Assembly: GCA_963930775.1 (NCBI GenBank)
Contig: OZ005699.1
Span: 6,469,501 to 6,533,500 of the forward strand
Direction of reading: 5' to 3'
Source: Cliona cf. orientalis
Lineage: Eukaryota; Porifera; Demospongiae; Clionaida; Clionaidae
Length of the DNA stretch: 64,000 bases
Part shown: positions 1 through 11,649 of the stretch, in pieces
Numbering within the stretch: the first letter of the stretch is position 1
Layout: every line of letters begins with the position of its first letter
Translations under genes and position numbers: made by a program
The notes under the pieces: model-generated
Told to the model about the DNA's origin: nothing
What the model saw: only the letters and a program-made list of their open reading frames with translations
Databases searched by the model: none

Positions 1-217
1 TTATTTTATCACAATGGTGCATTGGTATTGATCATTAATTTTATCTATTTCCTTGATTTACTTTCCAAGCTGTATGGACTGTGTTGTAACCCATCAGTGT
101 TGGTACATGTTGTGCTTTCAGGGTCACTGTTGCTGACCACAGACTGATGATTATAATAATACAGTGATGATTATAATTATTATACATTGTATATGCATAT
201 GAAATTTGTCTGTTTCT

Positions 218-3197
218 TCACTCTTCATCAGAGGTTTCGCTTTCTCTTATTAAATGCCGAAATATGTCACAGCAATCACTCTGGGTGATGTCTTTCTGTT
301 CCATATGGAAGTCGCGAAGGAGTACAAAATTAGCCCACTCCTCAAACTCTTGCGAGTAGAATGGTGGTGGAGTTTCACTTTCACGGACCATGGCATTAAG
401 CCATACATTGACATCAACTGATTTTCCATAGTCTTGCGTTGCTGCATGAATCCATCATTATTGGTATTAAATTTTATTACTTGACCCCTTATAGTGTGAC
501 GACCTTTACCTACTCTAACCACTCATGTGTGTAAAGGTCATGGCAAAAAATTAATGCAACGTTGCTAGACTACTGATATACGTGTCAACAATCAGCTATG
601 TTATAGCTGGAAAAACTAGGTCTTGTTAATGGCCTTGCAGTGGGCTGTCTATTATATAAGTCCCAAGTCCAGCGATACTGAGAAAGCTCGGGTCAAAATT
701 TAATGGCTTCCACACACACATGCATGACACATATATTGTATTATTAGTGTTGTCATGGTAACTGACAGTATTTTACCGTTTAGGAAAGGATACTTGTACA
801 ATTCATTGGGTACTCCACCTGGGCTCATGGATAGGCGGTTACGCCTGATCAAATGGCTATTCCAGTTTTCAACGAATTCTTCCAAGTCACTTTGTAGTGG
901 TTTGATCATGGCATATGCTAAACAGCTTCTACATTAGCGAAAATATGAAATAATGATTGTTATAGTGAATTTCGCAAACTCAGCTACCTTGTATTTTAAC
1001 CTGCATTTCATAAAATTGTGACCTACCTGTGAAATACATTTTTGCAATTCAAATATCCTTCATGAACTAGATTCTGTTTGTATGTGGGTGTACACACGTG
1101 CTGATAAGAAGTTGTGTGTACATGTATAATAATTATTATTACATCCCTAGTAGCAATTTACTTTTCTGAAATAGTAAAGGTATCGAATCGTAAAATTTGG
1201 CACAGATACAGGTTGAGTATGGAAAATGGTTCTAGGAATTTTTAAGAGTTTATCATCCGTTTTCATTTTCAAGTCATGCCACTTTAGAGCATTTGAGGAT
1301 TACATAATATTGCATAACTTAAGGATGCTACTTACACACATAGTGACCCTTTACCATACAATGAAACTACTAGGGATGTGGTAATCGTTTCATTACTCAG
1401 TATCAGGTGACCCTTAAAAGTTGTGCTCACCATAACAACAACTACATGCACATTATAAATTACACAAGTGATCTATACCTTCAACAACTCTATCCACCAG
1501 TGAGTTTTGCGTCGCCTTAGTTGTGACCACCATCCTTCTATTCTCTATAATAGTGTGCGTATGCACACATAACACAAACATTCACATTTCAATGGGTATA
1601 CCAGTGGTTAGGTAAGATTGTAGCCTATACTATAATTAAATTTTGTGAATAAAATTATTAATGGTGGTAACAATTTACTAAAGGTGGTTGGTCTACAGTA
1701 CATCTGTGCCTGCATGCCACATTTGGATAAGGTATAATAATAATATTATGGAGCTTGATACTAAATGTATGGTAAGGTATAGGGCTTACTACGTTAGACT
1801 TGGATGGACCGTATAGAAAACTTTTCTCCCTTGCCATGCTGTCAGTGTGATGGAATCTCAGAGCTATCTGTATGGCACCTAATCTGACATTCTCAGTGCC
1901 GTAATCACTCCTCAAAACTCTTGGACAAACTGTAATGAAGTTAACACACATGAAGAGATCAGGTAGGTAAAGGGTGTCGGGCAAGCAGTGAGCTCACACC
2001 TTGTACTAATTGTTATACAAGTACCTGCTAAATCCTCCACAGTCTCCAAATAGTACCTAGCTATGACACGTGGATTGCTGTTAGACGGGGCAGTCTTTAG
2101 CCATAGCATTTTTCTTGAATATCTATAGCAGTAATAAAAATAACATTATAGATCCATAACAATTATGTACATACCCATCAATGCAGCCATGAATGGTTAT
2201 GCCAAATGGTGTCAACTTATCATAACCATCGACGTGCCAAATATAATTTGGTCCCTATTATAGATACATAAATTACTTATCCAGTAGATCTCATAATATA
2301 CATGTACACGTATATACTTTGCTTCTGTATATCCTCCGCTTCAATCTCTTCTTTTTTCGCTGCTCACAACCTTCTGGATCCTCATCTCGTAATATCTTCA
2401 TTATGGTATCCCTGTATAATTACTTCATATAATATATGCAATATTTTATACATGTAGAATAATCTCTATACTAATAATAAAATTTAATTAATAATTTATT
2501 AAATTATAATAATATGTATACGTACCTTCGTACCACTAAATGATATTTGTTCCTCAGTAGTTGCCACATAGATCTGTAACCCAAGAGTCGATTTGATGTT
2601 ACAAGCTCAGCCTATATAATATAGAAAGACAAGGAATACTAGTTGCTGTACAATGTATATGCTCAAATGAACCCTGGTACAATCAAACTTGGACACAACC
2701 ACGGAGGTTTCCTTTACGCCAGTAGAAAGCTTTGCTAAGCAACAAAATTAATTATGAAAAGCCAATTCAGAGGCCTTGGTATGTATACCCAATACTTACC
2801 CTAATTATGGTACGTATTGTTCTTTGTGGTGGATCGCGGCTTCGTCTGGACAGTCCAAGTCGCCGGAACTGAGCTTTCAGCCATCTTAAACTATATTATT
2901 AGAAAAATTTAATAATAGTTTCAAAACAGTACATGGTCCCATTCACGGGACTGCTTAGCCTCGTCCCAAGGCCTGGGGACGAGGCCTAGTGACTGCTCAG
3001 AGAAGATAAACACATTTTACAAACCTTTTCCTGATGTGGTAATCGTGCTTCAAAATCTGTAACAATACTTTGTAGGGCCTCCATGTGTAGAATAAATCAA
3101 TCAAGATTTGATCTGCATCATGATTTTTTTTGTTAAAATGTGTAATGCCGGGTTTGTTGTGACTCTGACGGTACTTGAACAGTACGGTCATGGCCAC
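218..3197 (-). CDS. Integrase-core (DDE, RNase H fold) protein, 11 exons, apparently intact
   Basis: Exons (descending): 3197-3025, 2890-2800, 2611-2526, 2411-2318, 2254-2175, 2122-2025, 1929-1793, 1544-1479, 1073-1027, 928-777, 441-218. All junctions are GT-AG, all phases agree, and the sum is 1248 nt (415 codons plus TGA). The N-terminal part is helical and basic. The catalytic core reads WHVDGYDKL, then RSDYGTEN, then RIEGWW, giving D, D and E with 39 residues between the second D and the E, close to the D,D35E of retroviral integrases. The C-terminal segment contains [12 protein letters not shown] and [10 protein letters not shown], typical of the intron-bearing integrase-core family that I recall from cnidarians, sponges and lancelets. 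I see no flanking terminal repeats or other transposon genes, so it looks like a host-resident gene. The start at 3197 is the first in-frame ATG of the first recognised exon; an upstream exon is possible. Confidence 0.8.
1141..1379. mobile_element. MITE, ACATCCCTAGTAG family, copy 1
   Basis: A 239-bp element with perfect 13-bp terminal inverted repeats (ACATCCCTAGTAG and CTACTAGGGATGT) in an intron of the integrase-core gene. A related copy in opposite orientation lies at 36552-36784. The shared interior includes a stretch about CTATGTAAGTAGCAT and a segment on ATTTTCAAGT. No coding capacity. Confidence 0.75.
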
Positions 3198-3775
3198 AGT
3201 CTTATAATATTAAAGATCTCAGTAATTTTGAGTCTTGACTCTGAGTCAGTCTGAGTGGTGATAACCACGATAAAGCATATCACTTGCAGGTTTACACTCA
3301 ACTGAATACTTACCGTTCATACTCTCCGGCTACTGTCTCAGCCCTAGCATAGCTCAGCTCAGAGATGCAAGATGGAACAATGTTCTAATTATAGCGCACC
3401 ACTATTGGGCGTGATCAATAAACTTGACTGGGTGTGGTCGCTGAGCGCCTTGTGAATTGGGCTCCGCCCCACGAATGAAACAACTGTCTTAGAGCCAGTA
3501 GCCAGAGAATAAGGACGGTAGCTACTAAGTGCTCATGACAGCTACAACTTGCTAGTCACGATACTATCTAATTGTGGCGTACTCTGGCTCTCGGTTTTGA
3601 CTCGTCGCCGGACCTAGTCTCACTAGCCACACCCCGGCTTCACACTGGGCCTTTCAAGTCACAGTGCCTGCTGAAGAGGCTTCTCAAGACACGCTAAGGT
3701 CGCCGCTACTATCAACACTGGTGGGGTTATGAAATGACTAGGCCGTGATGATTTGAAAAAGAGGTCTCCGCACGT

Positions 3776-4295
3776 CAAGACGCTACCTCCGCATGCAGAG
3801 CAGATTCTCCGCACGCTGAGAAGATACCTCCGCATGGGGAGCAGGGTCTCCGCACGCAGAGAAGGTACCTCCGCATGCGGAGCTATCTCTCCGCACGCGG
3901 AGAACGTTCGCCCGCATGCGGAGCTGGCTCTCCGCACGCGGAGAACGTTCGCCCGCATGCGGAGCTGGCTCTCCGCACGCGGAAAACGTTCGCCCGCATG
4001 CGGAGAGATAGCTCCGCACGCGGAGAACGTTCGCCCGCATGCGGAGCTATCTCTCCGCACGCGGAGAACGTTCGCCCGCATGCGGAGCTGGCTCTCCGCA
4101 CGCGGAGAACGCGTTCGCCCGCATGCGGAGAGATAGCTCCGCACGCGGAGAACGTTCGCCCGCATGCGGAGCTATCTCTCCGCACGCGGAGAACGTTCGC
4201 CCGCATGCGGAGCTATCTCTCCGCACGCGGAGAACGTTCGCCCGCATGCGGAGCTGGCTCTCCGCACGCGGAGAACGTTCGCCCGCATGCGGAAA
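3776..4295. repeat. GC-rich 41-bp minisatellite with nested palindromes
   Basis: The phrase AACGTTCGCCCGCATGCGG recurs at 3903, 3944, 3985, 4026 and 4067, exactly 41 bp apart, and continues to about 4290; one unit near 4110 carries a small insertion. Units alternate between GAGCTATCTCT and GAGCTGGCTCT spacers. Each unit contains the palindromes CCGCATGCGG and TCCGCACGCGGA-like arms. From 3776 to 3890 the units are diverged. The array is open in several frames on both strands only because it lacks stop codons, so I do not call genes here. It lies between the integrase gene and the orphan exon. Confidence 0.9.
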
Positions 4296-4424
4296 TGGGC
4301 GTCGTGCGGGAAATTGCACTTCTCGGCTTCCATACTGATCACCCAAATATCTATTCATTTATGCACATAATTATAGTTACTATAGTGTGTTTATCAAAAT
4401 TAATCATAATTTATGTGGGCTTAC

Positions 4425-4503
4425 CTAGAGTTAGTGAAGCTGATGCTGCTAGTACCAACAGAACGGCATAGCTGAGTACATGAAATGATCTTGTTTCCAA
4501 CAT
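4425..4503 (-). pseudogene. Orphan copy of the integrin-beta signal-peptide exon
   Basis: The exon begins ATG and encodes MLETRSFHVLSYAVLLVLAA followed by a short small-residue tail, ending at a GTAAGC donor in phase 1. It matches the first exon of the integrin beta gene (52937-53006, MLETRSSHVLGYAILLVLAA), also phase 1. Similarity extends into the 5' flank (a shared CTCTCGATCCGCC stretch and AATTTGATTCCCGAC) and as far as AAGCGGAAATAGGTCTATTC near 5066. No integrin exons follow downstream on this strand: the next DNA is the 41-bp minisatellite and then the integrase gene. It is therefore a duplicated first exon without its gene, either non-functional or available as an alternative signal-peptide exon for something else. 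Confidence 0.75.
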
Positions 4504-5098
4504 TCCGGGTGGTGCTGTATGATACGCAAGTACACTGAGCCGATTTAGCTCTCGATCCGCCTATATTATTATACCCGGTATCAGTTGAATTTGATTCCCG
4601 ACGATAAGGCCACACCAAACGACACTTTAGTTTCCCGTCCACCCATATTGCAAAAAGGATGCGGGCGGGCAGTGTATTAGTATACATATTAAAGGCGTAA
4701 TTGCTTCTTAATTAATGCGCTCATTAGCTCAAAAATTCAATCTATTAAAGTGGGCACAGGAGGTATGGGCACCGTAACGTCGTTGACTTGAATGCCTGCA
4801 ATCTGCGGTTATGGACGGCTAAAGAGTAAAATATACTGAGCCATACACGATGCCTAGAAAGTCGAACGCCCAGCAGAGCGAGTCTCAGTGAGCAGATTTG
4901 AATGTACTATCAGCCATCCACCACGCCCAGTTTTCATTAACCGCGTGGGCGCGTGCGGATTCAATTAGCGGCGCTTACTATAATATTATATTCCAAGAAA
5001 TCTCATTGACCTTATTGACCTTACCGAATTGAATAAATTAAACTTTGTGAAGCTTCCTTTCAGCAAGCGGAAATAGGTCTATTCAACCCCCACACTAA

Positions 5099-5142
5099 GT
5101 AGTCTCGCGGGCCAGCCCCTCCTACGCCCGCGAGACTACACA
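5099..5142. repeat. Short GC-rich hairpin
   Basis: Inverted arms GTAGTCTCGCGGGC and GCCCGCGAGACTAC flank a loop of about 15 bp. It is probably the remnant of a foldback MITE. Confidence 0.6.
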
Positions 5143-5212
5143 CTGATAATCCTAAACCTAAGGGTAACCATATCCCATTGCCCGCTCAGCAAATTTAACG
5201 GCAGAGATTTCA

Positions 5213-5475
5213 ATGTGGAGATGCATGAGACCTTGGAGCATGACTGTATGCTATAGTATACCCGATGAGTCGGAAGTCAAATTCCCCATATAGGGGCTAG
5301 CTAGCTTGTATGAGGACAAGATATATGCAGGGTGTGGCACATTGGTATGGCTGGTTGCTCAAACATGAGACAAGTGTGCACAGCATAGTTACATGCTCAG
5401 TGAATAGTTACAAGAGGCCAAGTGGAAAGAGCAAGTGCGCAGTCCTTATTTATATAATATTAAATTTTAAAACAG
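5213..5475. repeat. Inverted copy of the 54.25-54.50 kb region
   Basis: The segment reads as the reverse complement of 54250-54500. Shared landmarks include GAGCATGACTGTATGCTATA, GAGTCGGAAGTCAAATTCCC, GCAGGGTGTGGCAC and CAAGTGGAAAGAGC. Together with the orphan exon at 4425-4503 it shows that the region around the integrin 5' end was duplicated here and partly inverted. Confidence 0.75.
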
Positions 5476-5489
5476 GGGAAGGCAGGGGA

Positions 5490-6508
5490 GGATAGAACAT
5501 AGTGTGGCAAGGAATTCTACCAGGCTATAGTCCCAGGAAAGAAAGAAGGCTGGAATTAAGCTGTCCTGCCGAGAAGATCACGAATTATTCGAGAAAAACA
5601 CATTCTAATTTCCAATGAGAAATCCTAATGTTAGTATTTTTTTGACCAAATATCATGTATTACTAGGGAATCATACTGATTGTACTTTGGTGTCAGAGAA
5701 AAATCTCAACAAACTCTTTATTATTACAAAATGTTATTATATAATGTATGACAAGAATGACATCAGATGTTTAGGTAGCTAAATTATTAGTTTCTTTGGC
5801 ACAAAAAATGTTAATTTCCCTTTTGATGAGCTGGAGAGTGTTAGCCTCTATTGCATAATTAATGCTGTTCCTTTTCGAGAGCAAAGCACCCATAGGAGGT
5901 TGACCTGCACATAGTGATAGATGAGCAATGCATGCAATAAGCTTCATATATGTATAATGCTTGAAGTACAGAAATTTCTGATCCTACTAATACCATAAGG
6001 CATACAAATACTTCTATAGACATGTTATTGTTACAGTAGCATGCATCTAGCTATTTTATTTGAGATGCGGTAGTTTTGCTAATTATATCATATAAATGCT
6101 AGACATTCTAATATTTAGAATGCTATTTATGCCAAAGTTATATAATATTATTATATTTACTCTGAAGCAAGTGTGTGTAATAAGAGGCATGACTATGGCT
6201 TATCTTACCATAATAATAATATCCTAGGTAATATACAACTCCAGAAGAAATTAATGCTTTTGCTAAAATTCCATCAGAAATGCTAGACATTCCAACATCT
6301 AGAATGCATTGATCTATGCATGTATGTTAATCTCTTATGTTATGTTAAATTTAGGTTTACACATGAAGGATCAGATATTTCTGATCCATAATATTATGGT
6401 ATAGCAGTATATATTATAATCACACACATTTGTAGGTATATTATAGCAGGATCAGAAGGTTTATAATTTCTGGTATATATAAAATTTAGTTTTACACATG
6501 AAATAATA
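5490..6508. other. AT-rich intergenic DNA, no gene seen
   Basis: No conserved coding exon is visible. It holds degenerate repeats such as GCTAGACATTC (near 6099 and 6282) and a block from 6366 to 6465 beginning GATCAGATATTTCTGATCC that recurs at 6834-6930, on the other side of the foldback element. Confidence 0.5.
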
Positions 6509-6831
6509 GTTAGACACTGTTTAGGAGGTTTCTACGTGATTTAGAAGACCGAAGGGTTCTATGTAGAATCCCGAGCGAGGTCTTCTAAATCACGTAGAAA
6601 CCGACTAAACAGTGTCTAACAACTTTAGATCCTAGCAACAATGCCCATAGGCTTGACATATAAACTGCTGCCTAGCAACAATCCTAACCACAGGCAACAA
6701 TTTTTTACAGGTTTATATGAAAAATTTAGCTACAGGTTTATATGAGCTTTTTACAGGACCGGTTTATATGAGAAACTAGATACCTGCTCCTGACCAATCA
6801 GATAACAGTATTTGTTACAACTAGGATCTAA
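6509..6831. mobile_element. Foldback/MITE element, GTTAGACACTG family, copy 1
   Basis: Positions 6509-6620 form a long hairpin: GTTAGACACTGTTTAG opens it, CTAAACAGTGTCTAAC closes it, and the arms include TTTCTACGTGATTTAGAAGA and its complement. The element continues to about 6831 (TAGGATCTAA). A copy in the opposite orientation lies at 40614-40931. There is no open reading frame of note. Confidence 0.75.
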
Positions 6832-7256
6832 GGATCAGATATTTCTGATCCATGGTGTAGCTACCATCAGTATAATCACACACATTTGTAGGTATATTAT
6901 AGCAGGATCAGAAAGGTTTATAATTATACTGATTCATGCAGTAAGTCCATTATAACTTGAAGGTTCAGACATACCATGTATATTGGGCATATAATAGGCA
7001 ACAAAAAGCATAATAATGTTATCCTCGATTTCACAATAAATGCCCAATTTGGCGGTTCGGTACGGGATCACCATACCTATACTGCATGATTCATGCGATA
7101 CATAAGTCCATTATAACGTTCAGAAATTTCTGATATACCACGTATAATTATAGCAAAAAGCAGGATCAGAATTTTCTAACCTCTATCTGACACTCAGACA
7201 GTGTGTACAAATTTTCGACTGGGGGGGGGGTGCATGTTCTAGCCACCCTATAGTAC
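6832..7256. other. Repeat-rich spacer at the 3' edge of a broken gene
   Basis: Contains the second copy of the GATCAGATATTTCTGATCC block (6834-6930), related fragments near 7120-7165, and a G10 run at 7221-7230. The 3' exons expected for the gene at 7257-10634 are not found here. Confidence 0.5.
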
Positions 7257-10200
7257 CTGTTGAAAGTTGCACATTGATGATCCAGTCAGCTGGACTTGTG
7301 TATAGTTCAATAAGCTCCCTATACACTTCCTTGTCAAAGTCTTCACCTACTCCCAAACGGTCACCAGCGTCATCTTGCAATATTGCTGCGGTAGAGGAAA
7401 ACATGTTGGTCCTCCTTGGTAGACGAGAGAGGGCTTGGCCACACTGTGCTATCACTATCGCCTTAGTAGCATCCAACAATGCATGCCCCATAGATGCTGT
7501 GAAAGCAGTAAATTAAATATAATATTGTTATTATTATATTATTATGCATCATTAGCTTTATTACCATTTGTACTGTCTTTTAAATGCACAAATGCCACCT
7601 CCACTTCCATCATACCACACTCTATCAGTGCTGCTTTGATGTCGCTAATTGCATAAGGAGAGCCTGGAACTGCAATAGCATAATTTGTCTTTCCAACCGT
7701 TGTATTGATCGCCTTGATGCTCCTCACATACATCTTTAGTGTAGATATTGCCTAAAAATTATATGTAAAAATTGATGTGCACCTACATTAATCAATATAT
7801 TCTAAGAAGTATACCTCTTCCTCTAAACCTGTGCCGTGGATCATTGAAAAAGCTGCTCCTGTTTAGTCAAGCTCATTGCTTCTACATAGTTCAGATGCAC
7901 TGGCATGATTAATGGTTGTCCCAAGAGTGACTATAGCTGTGGCGTTTCCCAGTGTGAACCTCCCCTGCTCAAAAACTGTGCTCGGAGGGTTGGTAGTGGT
8001 TTTCATTGCCAACTGGCAAAAGTCCTTAAATCTATACAATAATAATGAAGAAAAGTACCTAATACAAGATATAATATGCATCAATGTACTTCTATATAGA
8101 CAGGCCATGGCTACAGGTATCAATGGACCGGACTGACCAGTAGGAGATATTTCAATTATCTATTATAGCTAATCATGCATTAATACTTGCTAATAGCTAT
8201 AAGTGTTGGCTGGAGAAAAATTAATTGAGTGTAGCTACAATAGTAGATATGCAAAATTATTATTTCTGCGAACCTGGCTGGTGTACTCCCGGACTTGAAA
8301 TTGCACCCTCTAAACTCATCGAGAGCATCTGCGGTGACAAATTCTGGAAATTTTTCAGTGGCTTCTTCCCATGAAGAAACACCAGTCTCTCTGATAAATT
8401 TCGTTTGAATTTCGTTTGAATTTCCTTCAACACTTTCACATCTCTGCACTCTGCCATCATTTCTTGCATAGACATCTCCTTGTCAGCAACATCCTTCAGC
8501 AAGCCATGCGCTACTTCAGCATCCAGTCCACGCAATGGCTTAAAATTGCTACCTATTGTATTAAATGCACGAGTGAGTCAATTAAAGACTACATATATAA
8601 TTACCGGTATAATACAATAAATTAATATACCTTTGAGGTCTAACTTCATGCCCAGTGCTCCCTTCCTCACTTGCTGCCCTTTTATGTTCCCTTTACTGTA
8701 CAAGTCAAATATCTTCCTTAGTGTCTCAAATACATCCTTTGGTAGACTGGCAAGAAAGAAGATGCATGCGTCATCCAATTTGCGCACCTATATAAAACAA
8801 TAAATTATTTACAGTGATATTCTATAATGTATGTATTTAACACTAAATTAATCCTATATAATATTACTTCAGACATGAGGAGAGCAGAGCAGTGTGTCTT
8901 CCATCCTTGTGGCTTGGACTTTGGAGTGGGACCACCATAGGGTGTCCTTGTCATCGAATACAGGGCACTTCTGCAGATATTAACCTAAAGAACAAATTTT
9001 AATTATAACATTATAATTATTATAGCAATAATTAGTATTTCTTTACTTTGTCCCAGGTACTCATTTCGTGGAAGAAGGATGTTGTTTTATTGTGTTTCGC
9101 TGCCAACCTGATTGCTTCATCGTCATTGAGCCCACTGTACACTGATACAAGCCTGGTTCTGAATGCTGGATGGCTATCATCTTCATTACTGAGAGCCTGT
9201 AATGCTACCCTGGAGTTGTTGCCACCTAGTGTTTCGTACTGGTACATTTCTTTTTTCAATTCATCAAATGTTTCGTCTGTTTAAAAAAAAACAATTAGCT
9301 ATAATGATGCATGCAAAATGTAAAATAACTACACTATTTATGATCTATATAATTATATAAAGCCCCTTACCTTGACCTAGGACAACTAATCCAACAATAG
9401 GAGCAGCATCAGTTGTGGGATTGCCTTTCATCGCCAACTTCAGGCTCTCAACAAACAGCTCATCAACTGGACGTAGCAAGCGAGCAGGCTGTGGCTCAAT
9501 AAGACAGCTAACTGGAAGGGTGTAGTATCCTAAAAGTTCATAATAATATACATGTTTAAATATTATCATGCATGCATGCATATTAAATTTTATTGTCATT
9601 GTTACCAATGAAACACTTAGAAATGGCTTCATCAAGATTCACATCATTATCCTCTGCTGTTGCACCAGACGTGGGGCTTCCATTCTCTTTCAGCACCTTT
9701 GATGGTCTTATGCTGGGTGTCTTAGAGCTCTCCGGCAATGGGCGCTTTCTACACATTTATTAAATATAATAATTATAAGTGGGGCGAGGGTGAGCGATCC
9801 CATGTATACACATAACATTATGTCCGTTGGGCGAAAGTTTTTCTGTCTGTTTATCGATTATAATTTTGTGTATGCTCAAATTTAGTGATCACAGTCCAAC
9901 AGACGAGTCAAAATTGCTATCGCCGCCACTTTGCAAAATCGAACCGAAAAATCGGGCATTCGGAATCGCTAATACTATACAAGTGTCATAATGATATTAT
10001 GCAAGCGTTACAAAACATTATATTATGTTGCTAGCTATAAAATCACACCTTGTTGATCTAGGTGTCTTGTCAGTGAATGAATGTGCTGTAGCCGTCGATT
10101 GGGAAGGTGTTTCAGTCTGATTAGCAGAGTCATCAGCTGGTGTCCACTCTGACATGGCGCCAGTAGTCGAATTGAGGCTTGGCTGTACGAACTTTTTCCA

Positions 10201-10634
10201 CGTCTCGACGAAATCGCTAGGAGTCTTCACACCTTTCACATGGAAGAACCTGGAAAACTCTGATGCGGTGAACGTGAAGCTAGTGAGTGAAAATCCTCTT
10301 GGTTTTCCTACTGTGAACTTAAACTGAAGACCGCATATATAGTGCAAGGGAAAGACGAGATCAAACATTATAACGACACCTTTTTAACACCTCCATTTCG
10401 CCCGTTTTACACATAGCTATTGCACTTGCTTCTATTCCATCTTAGGTTGTAAAATTACTCTAAGCTTACTCTTAGCAGCTCTTTGTCACGATTCATTGCA
10501 ACTTCAGCAGACGTTACGTGTCCGTACTCCTTCCCAGCATCTGGACCCTTATCCTGCAGCATTAACTGCCCATTCTTATAAAGGCGAATCTTGCCATTCA
10601 TGAGAGAGAGATGCCACGGCAGCGGAGGAGTCAT
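7257..10634 (-). pseudogene. Multi-exon gene of unrecognised family, disabled by frameshift, stop and 3' loss
   Basis: Exons (descending): 10634-10470, 10323-10049, 9748-9606, 9529-9371, 9276-9047, 8984-8868, 8787-8631, 8552-8274, 8031-7815, 7751-7565, 7496-7257, all with GT-AG junctions and matching phases. Segments include KPRGFSLTSFTFTASEFSRF, ARLLRPVDELFVESLKLAMK, LDDACIFFLASLPKDVFETL and TGVSSWEEATEKFPEFVTAD. The last exon ends ELYTSPADWIINVQLSTG at a phase-1 donor; that motif resembles the strand leading into motif I of DNA-methylase folds (PGDWVLDPFxGSGT), so a methylase-like C-terminus is possible but weakly supported. Lesions: an 11-bp tandem duplication at about 8402-8424 shifts the frame, and removing one unit makes the exon 8 length fit its downstream phase; an in-frame TAA at 7863-7865; and no continuation exon downstream. 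Otherwise codons look well preserved, so the decay is recent, or the frameshift is an allele or an assembly error. Confidence 0.6.
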
Positions 10635-10769
10635 CGTTGATAGCAAAAGATCACTGAAACTGAAGGCAATGGGTAGCTCAAACGAGAAGACTAGATTCGA
10701 AGTGAGGTGACGAAAACTTAACTGCGCGCCTAATTTATGAGCATGCGCACAATACCGTGCATGCATGAT

Positions 10770-11310
10770 AACAACACCTCATAGGGTGTGGTTTGTGAGC
10801 CGTGGCTCAGCTACTCAGTGTTCAAGGGCCAGGGCGAAGAGCTATCCATGCAGTAGTGAAAGCGAGAAGAAACGTACTTCGTTTCCAGCTAGTAAGAAAA
10901 CTTTGGAGGGCAAGGAAATAATTATTGTGGCGTTTTCATATCTGTAGGTAGCTTACAGAAACAGTGAGACCTGATGAGGCCCGATGGTGAGCAGTTAGTA
11001 GGGGAGGCCAGAAACATGACTAAGGTAAGAGTACACAACAGATTGACATATACTGCATGTAAAAGGGACATCATAGACCACGCAACTGGCATAAGCCTGT
11101 ATCCCTTCCTCAAACATGGAGAATTGTGTGTGCATGTGCATGTATCACGGTGTGTCCAGTAGTACATTGTATGTGAGTGAATATACTCAGCGCAGAGTGG
11201 TGGTGTTGGTGGGGTGCTGTCGATGTCTGAGTCATTGCCTGGGTCAAAGTTGTAGAAAAGGCTGAATGATGGTTGTTGGCCACACATGTACAGGTCCATC
11301 ATGCATAGTC
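10770..11310. other. Spacer upstream of the broken gene; nothing firm
   Basis: No exon is supported. On the minus strand a stretch around 11190-11270 could encode FDPGNDSDIDSTPPTPP, which has coding-like composition but no clear splice structure. It may belong with the acidic fragment just beyond. Confidence 0.3.
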
Positions 11311-11321
11311 ATAACTGTCTA

Positions 11322-11474
11322 ACTCCAGGTCGATAACTCGTCATGGCTGCCAGGCATTATTGGCTCATCTGGATCATCCAGCTCATCCTCATCATCACTC
11401 AAGTTCTGTGCTACCTCTTCAGCAGTCCACCTAAATGTAGGCCTCTTGTAGTCATTATGCAGTCTCTCTAGTGA
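11322..11474 (-). pseudogene. Acidic coding-like fragment, unidentified
   Basis: An open minus-strand segment encodes YKRPTFRWTAEEVAQNLSDD followed by a run rich in D and E with DPDEPIMPGSHDEL, and then a TAG. Highly acidic leaders of this kind occur at the N-terminus of piggyBac-type transposases, but no catalytic domain is nearby, so the assignment is only a guess. It borders the satellite array. Confidence 0.3.
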
Positions 11475-11649
11475 TATAGATTAGCTAGTCATTGTTTAGG
11501 TTTATATCCTTAGCCTATATACACTATTTCATGTTATCATGACATTGTACATTTTTATCATCACAGTGGAATAATAGCAGGAGATCTGTGTATTGATATT
11601 ATAATAATGTATACTCATATTATACAATGTCGTATTAAATTATAATATT

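Noticed and set aside
3659..4471. Overlapping long open frames rich in Arg, His, Ala, Cys and Pro on both strands
   Set aside because: They are by-products of a stop-free GC-rich minisatellite; no frame shows conservation beyond the repeat.
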